Origin: Aridibaculum aurantiacum
GTDB taxonomy: Bacteria > Bacteroidota > Bacteroidia > Chitinophagales > Chitinophagaceae
Length of the DNA stretch: 64,000 nucleotides
Direction: 5' to 3'
NCBI RefSeq assembly: GCF_017355875.1
Contig: NZ_JAFEWC010000003.1
Coordinates: 1,018,379-1,082,378 of the forward strand
The translations under genes and the position numbers were made by a program. The stretch's first letter is position 1; each line of letters begins with the position of its first letter. The notes beneath the pieces were generated by a model. That model saw only the letters and a program-made list of their open reading frames with translations. It did not search any database and was not told the origin of the DNA. Positions 26,442 to 37,667 of the stretch are shown in pieces.

Positions 26442-27323
26442 ATGAACAAAAGCTTTCTACTGGTCTTGCTGACCTTGTGTGTATTCCAAGCCTTTTCGCA
26501 GGCTAAACAATTTAAAGTAGGTGACGATAGACGGAGGTATATCGTGTATCTGCCAACTGGTTACCATGCGGATTCGATGAAAAAATACCCGCTCGTTTTC
26601 AATTTTCATGGTGGCGGAATGACGATGACGGAGCAGATGTTTTACTCAGGCATGAACAAGTCAGCTGATAAAAACAGTTTCATTGCAGTGTATCCTCAAG
26701 GCATCAACCAGGACTGGAACGTGGGTTTTGAGACCTCGTACCGCCATGGGACGAATGATGTTGGCTTTGTAGAAAAGCTGCTGGAATACCTGGTAAAGCA
26801 GTACCGTGTAGATGAAACAGCGGTATATGCTACCGGCTTATCAAGAGGTGGCTTTTTCTGCCATAGGTTAGCTGCAGAGCTGCCGGGCAAAATTGCCGCC
26901 ATAGCATCAGTAGGCGGATTGCTGCCGGATAGTGTGGTGGCTTTTCATACAAGCAAGACGCCCATTCCAGTCATGATCATTCATGGCACTGCAGATGAGG
27001 TAGTAAAGTATGAAGGTAAAACCGGTGCTTATAAATCTGCGGCTGAAACATATAACTACTGGAAAGTGCTCAACAATTTATCTGCAGCTAAAGAAACGAC
27101 TACTACAATTGATAGGCATCGTAGCGATAGTACAACTGTTACCACCAGGACAGTAGGTGATGGTAAAGCTGCGGTTAGCCTTGTAAGTATAGTAGGAGGT
27201 GGTCATACATTGCCGGGTGCGGATGCTTTCAATATTGGTTTTCCTTTGGGTAAAACAACAAGGGAGATTGAGTTCAACGAGATCACCTGGAACTTCTTTG
27301 CCAGGTACAGGCGGGATAAGTAG
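26442..27323 (+). CDS. Secreted PHB-depolymerase / feruloyl-esterase-like hydrolase
   Basis: A Sec signal (MNKSFLLVLLTLCVFQAFSQ) precedes an alpha/beta-hydrolase of the LpqC/PHB-depolymerase family. The oxyanion-hole segment is NFHGGGMT, the nucleophile elbow is GLSRGG, the acid lies in HGTADEVV and the catalytic His in GGGHTLPG. Members cleave polyhydroxyalkanoate or feruloyl-polysaccharide esters outside the cytoplasm. A hairpin lies directly downstream. The start at 26442 is preferred to an earlier GTG. Confidence 0.92.
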   Translation: MNKSFLLVLLTLCVFQAFSQAKQFKVGDDRRRYIVYLPTGYHADSMKKYPLVFNFHGGGMTMTEQMFYSGMNKSADKNSFIAVYPQGINQDWNVGFETSYRHGTNDVGFVEKLLEYLVKQYRVDETAVYATGLSRGGFFCHRLAAELPGKIAAIASVGGLLPDSVVAFHTSKTPIPVMIIHGTADEVVKYEGKTGAYKSAAETYNYWKVLNNLSAAKETTTTIDRHRSDSTTVTTRTVGDGKAAVSLVSIVGGGHTLPGADAFNIGFPLGKTTREIEFNEITWNFFARYRRDK

Positions 27324-27345
27324 AACCTCGAAAAATTTAGTTGTT

Positions 27346-27393
27346 AGAGTTGCCATTCTTTGAAAATATAGTACTGAGAATGGCAACTCTTTT
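27346..27393 (+). terminator. Terminator after the esterase gene
   Basis: A perfect 14-bp inverted repeat (AGAGTTGCCATTCT / AGAATGGCAACTCT) with a 17-base A-rich loop, followed by a short T run. Confidence 0.75.
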
Positions 27394-27588
27394 AAAAGAA
27401 CAAGTTCAAGGAGCTATAAATTTCTACCCAAACATGCGCGGCCTTTTCAGTAAAACATCATGATCATATGTTATATGAGCTTTTTGCCTCTTATTAATGA
27501 TTATAAAAATCCAAATGATGCCCGAGAAAGACGTAATGCGTTTCCGACACAATTTCTGATGATTTCACACGGTTAAATTGCATTACCT

Positions 27589-30639
<3,051 letters not shown>

Positions 30640-30674
30640 CAATATTCTTTTTTAAAACCCTAACACCCCCTAAT

Positions 30675-31043
30675 ATGAAAATTTTGATTGCTGAAGACGA
30701 CTCGCTCATTTTACGAATGATGGAGTTGTGCCTAAAGAAAGAAGGCCATGATGTTATTTGTAGCAAAGACGGCCGGGATGCCGTTGAGAAAATAAAGGCT
30801 CAAAATCCTGATCTCATCATTGTAGATATTATGATGCCTTACATTTCGGGGCTTGAGATTGTTGGAATGGTAAAACAACAAATTCAGCCTGTTCCCGTTA
30901 TTGTTTTATCGGCAATGGGGCAACAAGGTGTGGTGGATGAAGCAGTGAAGCTTGGAGCAGATCATTATATTTCAAAGCCGTTCAATATTCAGCAGCTGTC
31001 TTCTCATATCAATCGCCTTACAAGTCCAGCCATTGCCAGTTAA
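30675..31043 (+). CDS. Single-domain response regulator
   Basis: A 122-aa receiver without output domain: acid pair Glu7-Asp8-Asp9, phosphoacceptor Asp51 in IVDIMMP, Ser in VLSAMG and Lys in ISKPF. It begins 36 bases after the hybrid kinase and is the likely receiver of the kinase's HPt phosphate. With no DNA-binding part, it must act by protein contact, possibly on the HEAT-repeat protein or the glycosyltransferase encoded next. Confidence 0.96.
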   Translation: MKILIAEDDSLILRMMELCLKKEGHDVICSKDGRDAVEKIKAQNPDLIIVDIMMPYISGLEIVGMVKQQIQPVPVIVLSAMGQQGVVDEAVKLGADHYISKPFNIQQLSSHINRLTSPAIAS

Positions 31044-31077
31044 GATACTTTTTTAACAAGGTGAAAAACGTAACCCA

Positions 31078-31995
31078 ATGATTGTGATGCATGCAGGTTC
31101 TGGGCTAATAGAAAAGCTGCTCGATCCTGCAAGCTTATATACAGCAGCTTCCTTTTTTATACTGGCTACACTCATCACTGTAATTGCTACTTTTTATTCA
31201 TTATATATAAAGAATAAAAAAACCTTATTTAAGAATAGAATAAAAGAACATATTGACCAATGGATTATTCAGATTATATCTGAAGAAGAATCCGAAATAA
31301 AAGTGCCTGCCAGGTTCAGGAAATTACTTAAAAATGCTTCTGCACGCCAGGTAGCTATTGATGAATTAATAAGTAGTAAAAGAACATTTTTAGGAAGTGT
31401 TGCTGATAATATTGTTCAGCTGTTTTACCAGTTGGGCCTGCACGAAGAATCCACAAAAAAATTAGATGATAGCCAGCCGCACATTCAGTGCCAGGGAATT
31501 CATGAATTGTGTACTATGGAGCAGCGACACCTGTTGCAGAAGATATACAGGTATACCAACTCTAAAGATCCTGATGTGCGCATTGAAGCGCAGTCTGCCA
31601 TGGTAAAATGGTATGGCTTCAATGGATTGCGTTTTCTTGATATCGTTTCATATCCTATCACTGCGTTCCAGCAACTAAAACTGCTTGAACTATTACGTAA
31701 TGAAGACTTCAAAGAGATACCTAAACTGGGTAAGTGGTTGTCTTCTAAAAATGTTTCAGTGATCCAATTCGCTCTAAAACTGGCGGAGCATTACCGGCAG
31801 CACCAGGTTTCAGCCGAGGCTGCTCATTGCCTGTATCATACTGATGAAGCTGTGCGTATGCAGGCTATTAAAACGCTTGCCACCATTGGTTATAACTCTA
31901 CCGCAGGTTTATATAACATGTCTTACAATGCAGATAAAATACAATTTCAGGTAAATGAAGATGTATACCTGCAGGTAAAATCTATAGCGGTATGA
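31078..31995 (+). CDS. HEAT-repeat-like inner-membrane protein
   Basis: One membrane helix near the N-terminus (about 19-42, YTAASFFILATLITVIATFYSLYI) anchors a cytoplasmic helical region. Several helical-pair repeats follow, with HEAT character clearest around SKDPDVRIEAQSAMVKWYG and TDEAVRMQAIKTLATIGYN. Such repeats make protein-binding scaffolds. Its stop overlaps the glycosyltransferase start by four bases (ATGA), suggesting translational coupling and a physical partnership with that enzyme. Function in this context is inferred. Confidence 0.85.
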   Translation: MIVMHAGSGLIEKLLDPASLYTAASFFILATLITVIATFYSLYIKNKKTLFKNRIKEHIDQWIIQIISEEESEIKVPARFRKLLKNASARQVAIDELISSKRTFLGSVADNIVQLFYQLGLHEESTKKLDDSQPHIQCQGIHELCTMEQRHLLQKIYRYTNSKDPDVRIEAQSAMVKWYGFNGLRFLDIVSYPITAFQQLKLLELLRNEDFKEIPKLGKWLSSKNVSVIQFALKLAEHYRQHQVSAEAAHCLYHTDEAVRMQAIKTLATIGYNSTAGLYNMSYNADKIQFQVNEDVYLQVKSIAV

Positions 31996-33416
31996 ATTGG
32001 TCAATGACCATATGGGATTTTGTGACGTTGGCTATTTTTATCTACTCTTCCGTGCAGCTGCTGTGTTATATTTCAATAGCTATCATATCAGTAGGTGCAA
32101 TAAAAGAATATGCTAATAAAAACAGCTTTATAGATTATAATCTTTTAGCCGTTTCACCTTATGCTCCATCTATAAGTATTCTTGCGCCTGCATACAATGA
32201 AGGCTTAAATATCATTGAAAATGTCAGGTCGCTATTGTCAATTTATTACAACAATATTGAACTCATCATAATTAATGATGGCAGCAAAGATGATAGCCTG
32301 CAGCAGTTGATTACAGCATATGAATTGGAGAAGATCAATTATTTTGTTTCTTATAAAATACCGACTAAAGAGGTGAGGGGTGTTTACCAAAGTAAGAACC
32401 CTGTACACAAGAAACTGGTAGTGGTGGATAAAGTAAATGGCGGAAAAGCGGATGCTCTAAATGTTGGAATAAACATAGCCACCAATGATTACATCGTATG
32501 TATCGATGTGGATTGTGTGCTGGAGCAGGATGCATTGCTAAAGTTGATGAAGCCATTCCTGGAATCTACTGGGGATAAAGTAATAGCTACAGGTGGCGTG
32601 GTTCGTATTGCTAATTCTTGTGAAATAGAAAATGGTAAACTTGTAAAGGTGAACCTGCCAGATCAATACCTGCCGCGCATACAGGCGCTTGAGTATATTA
32701 GGGCTTTCTTGTTGGGACGCATGGCGTGGAGTAAGCTGAATGGACTGCTTCTTATTTCTGGTGCGTTCGGTGCTTTTGATAAAGAGATAGCAATTAAAGC
32801 TGGTGGATATAATCATAAAACGGTAGGCGAAGACATGGAGTTGGTAGTGAGGATGCGGCGTTACATGGAGGAAAAGAAACTGCCTTATAAAGTTGCTTTC
32901 ATTCCTGATCCGCTTTGTTGGACAGAAGCACCCAATAACTACAAGATACTCGGCAGGCAACGCAACCGCTGGACAAGAGGCACGATTGAAACATTGTGGT
33001 TGCATAAAAAGATGTTCTTTAACCCACGCTTCGGTATACTTGGAATATTAAGTTATCCTTACTGGTTTTTCTTTGAAATGTGTGCGCCTGGTGTTGAGTT
33101 CATTGGCATTGTTGCTTTCTTCATCATGGCCATATTGAAATTGATTTACTGGCAAACCTTTTTCGCTTTTCTAATTTTCATCATTTCTTTTGGCTACTTG
33201 TATTCGACATTTGCTGTTTACATGGAAGTGCGAACCTATAACCAGTATAAAAAACCTGCTGAAATAAAGAAGCTGTTCTTAACAGCGCTGACGGAGCCTT
33301 TTGTATTTCATCCTTTTGTTGTGTGGAGTGGTGTAAGAGGCTATGTAGATAAAATAAGAAATAAATCAAGCTGGGGTGAAATGACAAGGACTGGTCTGAA
33401 TAAAAAGACGAGTTAA
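31992..33416 (+). CDS. Membrane glycosyltransferase family 2, processive-synthase type
   Basis: An N-terminal membrane helix, a cytosolic GT-A domain and a C-terminal cluster of hydrophobic helices (about 340-425). Catalytic motifs are complete: NDGS (95-98), the DVD metal site (172-174), GED with Asp281, and QRNRW (323-327), the QxxRW motif of processive synthases such as PgaC, hyaluronan and cellulose synthase. It probably polymerises a UDP-sugar and extrudes the chain across the inner membrane. The nearest likeness is to poly-N-acetylglucosamine-type enzymes, but the sugar is not certain. Confidence 0.94.
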   Translation: MNWSMTIWDFVTLAIFIYSSVQLLCYISIAIISVGAIKEYANKNSFIDYNLLAVSPYAPSISILAPAYNEGLNIIENVRSLLSIYYNNIELIIINDGSKDDSLQQLITAYELEKINYFVSYKIPTKEVRGVYQSKNPVHKKLVVVDKVNGGKADALNVGINIATNDYIVCIDVDCVLEQDALLKLMKPFLESTGDKVIATGGVVRIANSCEIENGKLVKVNLPDQYLPRIQALEYIRAFLLGRMAWSKLNGLLLISGAFGAFDKEIAIKAGGYNHKTVGEDMELVVRMRRYMEEKKLPYKVAFIPDPLCWTEAPNNYKILGRQRNRWTRGTIETLWLHKKMFFNPRFGILGILSYPYWFFFEMCAPGVEFIGIVAFFIMAILKLIYWQTFFAFLIFIISFGYLYSTFAVYMEVRTYNQYKKPAEIKKLFLTALTEPFVFHPFVVWSGVRGYVDKIRNKSSWGEMTRTGLNKKTS

Positions 33417-33457
33417 GTTCTATTCATGATTTAAAACATCAAAGAGGTGAAGACGCA

Positions 33458-34699
33458 ATGAAATTAAGAATGCTGCTAATATTTTCTGCTATATACGTGG
33501 CTGGTGTACTACAGGCCCAGCAGCCTGTACCTACAGCCAGTGAATTATTTCATGAAGCAAGAAGTGCAGCATTTGATCAGAAGGATCATGTGAAGGCAAA
33601 AGCACTGGCAACGCAAGCGTTATCGTTAGCACCTTTCAATGCAGATATACAGGTGTTTTTGGGCAGGCTGTATGCATGGGATAAACAATACGATTCTTCC
33701 CGTTTTCATTTGAAGCATGTACTGGCTTATGCGCCCTTGCATGAAGATGCATATTTAGCTTATACTGACCTTGAGGTATGGAACGGTCATCAACAGTTGG
33801 CCCTGGAAGTTTGTAACAAAGGACTTGCTGTCTATCCCACTTCAGTTGATCTGCTGGTAAAAAAAGCTGGTATTCTGCAAGGGCTTAAACAATACCAGGA
33901 AGCATGGCAGGTGATTGAACAGGTTACAAAACAAAGTCAACATCATCCCGCTGCAAATGCACTAGCAACATCCATCAAAGATGCAATGGCAGTTAATAGT
34001 GTAGCTGTCCGTTACAACTTTTCACATCTTGATAATCTTCCTAATCAGCCATGGCATATGGCAAGTGTTGCCTATACAAGGCAAAGTTCATTTGGGCCAA
34101 TTACAGGAAGTATACATTATGCAAAGAGGTATGGTACCAACGGCTGGCAAGCAGAACTGGAAGCTTATCCACGCATTAATAAGACGTTCTACAGTTATGT
34201 AAATTTTGGTTACTCTCCTGGTGATCGTGTATTCCCTCGTTCAAGGGGTGGGCTTTCATTAATTGCAAATCTGCCACGCGGTTTTGAAGCTGAAGCAGGC
34301 GTACGTTATCTTCATTTTGATAATACTACATGGCTGTATACGCTGTATGCCGGCAAGTACTACAAGAAGTTTTTATTTGGCGCCCGGATGTATGTATCAC
34401 CTAATGTAAATAGCAGTGCACAAACTTTTAATTTCACTGGCAGGTACTATCTAAAAGGTGCTGATGATTATGTGGGCATATCATTAGGTTCAGGTATATC
34501 TCCTGATGATCGTGCTACTAATATCCAGTTCAACAACAAAAGCAGGTTACACTCAAAGCAGGCAACAGTTAATTTTCAGCATCGTGTATGGAAGAGGAAT
34601 TATGTTACTCTCCACGCTGGATTTTTGCGCCAGGCTTATGAGAACAATGTATCAATGGGACAGCTGGATGTTATGGCTGGCTACCAGGTACGCTTCTAA
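33458..34699 (+). CDS. YaiO-family outer-membrane beta-barrel protein with TPR region
   Basis: A Sec signal (ending GVLQAQ) is followed by TPR-like repeats (about residues 25-180, KAKALATQALSLAPFNADIQVFLGRLYAW), then a C-terminal beta-barrel of about 220 residues with alternating aromatic strands and a terminal Phe (VMAGYQVRF), as outer-membrane proteins have. This layout is that of the YaiO family. TPR plus barrel recalls the export proteins PgaA, BcsC and AlgK/AlgE, so it is a good candidate for the outer-membrane exit of the polymer made by the GT2 enzyme. Confidence 0.93.
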   Translation: MKLRMLLIFSAIYVAGVLQAQQPVPTASELFHEARSAAFDQKDHVKAKALATQALSLAPFNADIQVFLGRLYAWDKQYDSSRFHLKHVLAYAPLHEDAYLAYTDLEVWNGHQQLALEVCNKGLAVYPTSVDLLVKKAGILQGLKQYQEAWQVIEQVTKQSQHHPAANALATSIKDAMAVNSVAVRYNFSHLDNLPNQPWHMASVAYTRQSSFGPITGSIHYAKRYGTNGWQAELEAYPRINKTFYSYVNFGYSPGDRVFPRSRGGLSLIANLPRGFEAEAGVRYLHFDNTTWLYTLYAGKYYKKFLFGARMYVSPNVNSSAQTFNFTGRYYLKGADDYVGISLGSGISPDDRATNIQFNNKSRLHSKQATVNFQHRVWKRNYVTLHAGFLRQAYENNVSMGQLDVMAGYQVRF

Positions 34700-34920
34700 A
34701 ACAACTTGCTTGTACATCATCTACTAAATGCATCAGCAGTAATATCTGAAACATTATTTCCAACGCACATCATGTAAATAACGTGCGTAGGAAAAAGGTT
34801 ATACTATTAAGTTCTTGATCAATATTCAATGTCGTCTTATCCTTTTATAGTAGCATAAGCAGCGGCAAACAGCTCATGCAATAAAACCGATGTATGCAGA
34901 TAAGAGATGACAAGCTCAGG

Positions 34921-36678
34921 CTATTTTGACCGCTCTATCCAGCTATTCATTTTTGCTTCAAAGATCTGGAGCGGCATTGCTCCATCTTTCAATACTTCAT
35001 CGTGGAAAGCGCGTACATCAAATTTATTACCAAGTTCCTTTTCGGCTTTTTGTCTCATCTCCAGGATTTTTAACTCGCCGATCTTATAGCTGAGTGCTTG
35101 ACCGGGCATAACAATGTAACGCTCTATTTCTTGTATGGCATTGGCTTCTGTTATAGGCTCATTGTCCAGGCTGTATTGAATGGCTTGTTCTCTCGTCCAG
35201 CCTTTGTAGTGTATACCTGCATCTACCACCAATCGTATAGCACGATGTATCTCTCCATACAATTGTCCAAGCCGTTGGTAAGGATCTGTGTATAGTCCCA
35301 GTTCCGAACCTAGTCGCTCAGCATACAATCCCCAGCCTTCTACATACGCTCCATATGCTCCTGTTTTTTGAAAACCCGGGATGTCAGGATTTTCTATCTG
35401 CAGTGATATCTGGTAGTGATGACCGGGAATAGCTTCGTGCAGGAATAGGTCTTCCATTCTCCAGTAATGATATTTTTTTGCGTCAGCTACAGGAAAATAA
35501 AATATACCGGGGCGTGATCCATCAACTGTGCCGCGCATATAATGTGCTGCCGTTGCTGCGGCCCTATATTTCTCTACAGGTCGTATCTCAAAAGCTGTTT
35601 TAGGCACCATATTGAACAACTTCGAAATGTGCGGCTTAATGCGGTCATACACCTGGTTGTATGCAGCTACCACTTCCTCATCTTCTTTAAAGGGGTAGAA
35701 CTTTTTATCTTCCAAAGCATATTTTAGAAACGCTTTCAAGTCACCGATAAAGCCTACCTGCTGTTTTACCTGTTCCATTTCTGCATGTATCCTTTTCACT
35801 TCCTTCTCACCAATGGCAAATACTTCAGCAGGTGTAAGGTCAGTAGTTGTGTACGACTTCACCAGGAACGCATATCCTTCATTGCCACCATCAAGAGCAA
35901 GTAATCCTACTTTTTCTCTTGTCTTTGGTAGATATTCCTTTTCAAGAAATGTATGTAGTCTTTGGTAAGCAGGTAGAATTTTTTGTTTAATAGCATTTGT
36001 GTAAGCCTGTGTAATTCGCTCTTTATCTGTTGAAGTGATGCTTGCTGGTATATTCTTGATAGGGTTATAAAAAAGACTTGAAGGAATAGAGTCAACCAGC
36101 ATTGCCTTCACCTGTGGTATCACCTTTTGCACAACAATGGTTGGAAGCACCCGCTTTGCTGCAATGCCTTTACGCATATTAGCAATAGCTGTATCGGTAA
36201 TAGCCGAAAAGGCATCCATACGTTTAATGAAGTCTTCAAAATCTTTCATTGTTTTGAATGGATGATTTCCTGTGCCGCCACCCAGCTGCGAAAACGACAA
36301 GCGGAAGTCGCCCATCTGGCTGATAGGCGTGAGGTGCGTAGGGTATTTTGCTCGTTCTAAACCTCTTTCAAGATCGTACTTGAAGATCTTGTAGCTCAGC
36401 TGGTCCCTGGCTGATAACTTTTGTGGATTGTATGCCTTCAGAGAGTCGAGGTAGCGGCGATACATATTTTGTGTCTTGGTCCTATAGGTTTGACTGAGGT
36501 TGTTTTCCAACTTGTCGTTGTACCTGTAGTCGCCTAAAGAGGTAGCTACTGAAGGATTCAGTTCCAGGTACTCCTGGAAATAAGATTCCAGCATTGAATG
36601 GAATTTAGTTGTTGGCGCTGTTTGACCAATGGAAAGCAGCGATGGAACCAGTAGAAGAAACACAATAACTATTCGCAT
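34921..36678 (-). CDS. Secreted DUF885-family metallopeptidase-like protein
   Basis: Sec signal (RIVIVFLLLVPSLLSIGQ) and a 585-aa mostly helical protein. The family's zinc-binding-like motif HEAIPGHH is at residues 414-421, followed by a conserved GAYVEGWGLYAERLG block that provides the third ligand (Glu). DUF885 proteins are distant relatives of M3-type peptidases and are frequent in Bacteroidota; activity is mostly unproven. It is convergent with the YaiO operon across a 220-base spacer without a clear terminator. Confidence 0.92.
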   Translation of the reverse strand: MRIVIVFLLLVPSLLSIGQTAPTTKFHSMLESYFQEYLELNPSVATSLGDYRYNDKLENNLSQTYRTKTQNMYRRYLDSLKAYNPQKLSARDQLSYKIFKYDLERGLERAKYPTHLTPISQMGDFRLSFSQLGGGTGNHPFKTMKDFEDFIKRMDAFSAITDTAIANMRKGIAAKRVLPTIVVQKVIPQVKAMLVDSIPSSLFYNPIKNIPASITSTDKERITQAYTNAIKQKILPAYQRLHTFLEKEYLPKTREKVGLLALDGGNEGYAFLVKSYTTTDLTPAEVFAIGEKEVKRIHAEMEQVKQQVGFIGDLKAFLKYALEDKKFYPFKEDEEVVAAYNQVYDRIKPHISKLFNMVPKTAFEIRPVEKYRAAATAAHYMRGTVDGSRPGIFYFPVADAKKYHYWRMEDLFLHEAIPGHHYQISLQIENPDIPGFQKTGAYGAYVEGWGLYAERLGSELGLYTDPYQRLGQLYGEIHRAIRLVVDAGIHYKGWTREQAIQYSLDNEPITEANAIQEIERYIVMPGQALSYKIGELKILEMRQKAEKELGNKFDVRAFHDEVLKDGAMPLQIFEAKMNSWIERSK

Positions 36679-36934
36679 AATGATGAGGTATGTTATGTTA
36701 ATATAAAACTTTAATTGCTAGCAGGTGGTAACAAAGTGGAAGATAAGGATGCCGCTATAAATCCCCAATTTACCATGGTTAGGAGGTGTTAAAAAATTCC
36801 TTGTAATAAAGTTTTCATACCTCCTGTTGCACTTACCATTGATGTTCAAATGCACTGCTTGAACAAGTTTCTAGGATTATCTTTTTTTCAGGGTTGGTAT
36901 GGTAATTTCTGGTAGACAGCAAAAAACATCAATC

Positions 36935-37480
36935 ATGGATTCAAAGAAAATAGCCGGAAAAAACGCTGGTGCTGGTGCAGCAAATTCTCTGCTGAAAGAG
37001 TTTTTTGTAGACGAACTAAAAGACATCTACTATGCTGAAAAACAGATCGCGAAAACACTACCTAAAATGAAGAAGGCAGCAACTTCAGATGAGTTGAAGA
37101 ATGCTTTTGAAAGCCATCTTACAATGACCGAACAGCAAATCGAACGCCTGGAGAAAGTATTTGAATTGTTGGGTGAAAAGGCAAAAGGAAAAACTTGCGA
37201 AGCAATAGAAGGTATCATTAAAGAAGGAGAAGGGATTATCTCTGACACAGATTCCAATACCGCAACTAGAGATGTAGGATTGATATTCGCTGCGCAAAAA
37301 GTAGAGCACTACGAGATCGCTACTTATGGTGGTCTTGCTCAGCTTGCTGAAACGCTTGGACTTACTGAAGCGCAACAATTACTGCACACTACTTTGGAAG
37401 AGGAAAAGCAAACAGACCTTTTGCTAACAGGTATAGCTGAAAGTCATGTGAACTACGAGGCTTCTGAAGAAAAGGCTTAA
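36935..37480 (+). CDS. DUF892 ferritin-like protein (YciE/YciF type)
   Basis: The protein opens with an Ala/Gly/Lys-rich leader (from ATG 36935), then a four-helix ferritin-like bundle: LKEFFVDELKDIYYAEKQIAKTLPKM, HLTMTEQQIERLEKVFELLGE, DVGLIFAAQKVEHYEIATYGGLAQLAETLG and LEEEKQTDLLLTGIAE. The Glu/His pairs in these helices form the dinuclear metal site of the family. YciE/F proteins are stress-induced. It has a strong terminator. Confidence 0.93.
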   Translation: MDSKKIAGKNAGAGAANSLLKEFFVDELKDIYYAEKQIAKTLPKMKKAATSDELKNAFESHLTMTEQQIERLEKVFELLGEKAKGKTCEAIEGIIKEGEGIISDTDSNTATRDVGLIFAAQKVEHYEIATYGGLAQLAETLGLTEAQQLLHTTLEEEKQTDLLLTGIAESHVNYEASEEKA

Positions 37481-37535
37481 TAGAAACTGCAGGGGCGGCA
37501 AAAGAGTTGAATTTCAATTGCTGCTCAATAAATAG

Positions 37536-37573
37536 AGAAAGGTCGAAGTATACAGCTTCGACCTTTCTTTTTT
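37536..37573 (+). terminator. Intrinsic terminator of the DUF892 gene
   Basis: A perfect 13-bp stem (AGAAAGGTCGAAG / CTTCGACCTTTCT) with a seven-base loop, running directly into six T residues. Confidence 0.93.
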
Positions 37574-37667
37574 ATATATAAAATTTAGCAGGTAATTCCA
37601 CTCTAAATCTAGATGTTATCGCCCCGGTAGTTGGATTCAATCTGAACATAACCTTAATCAGTCGCTT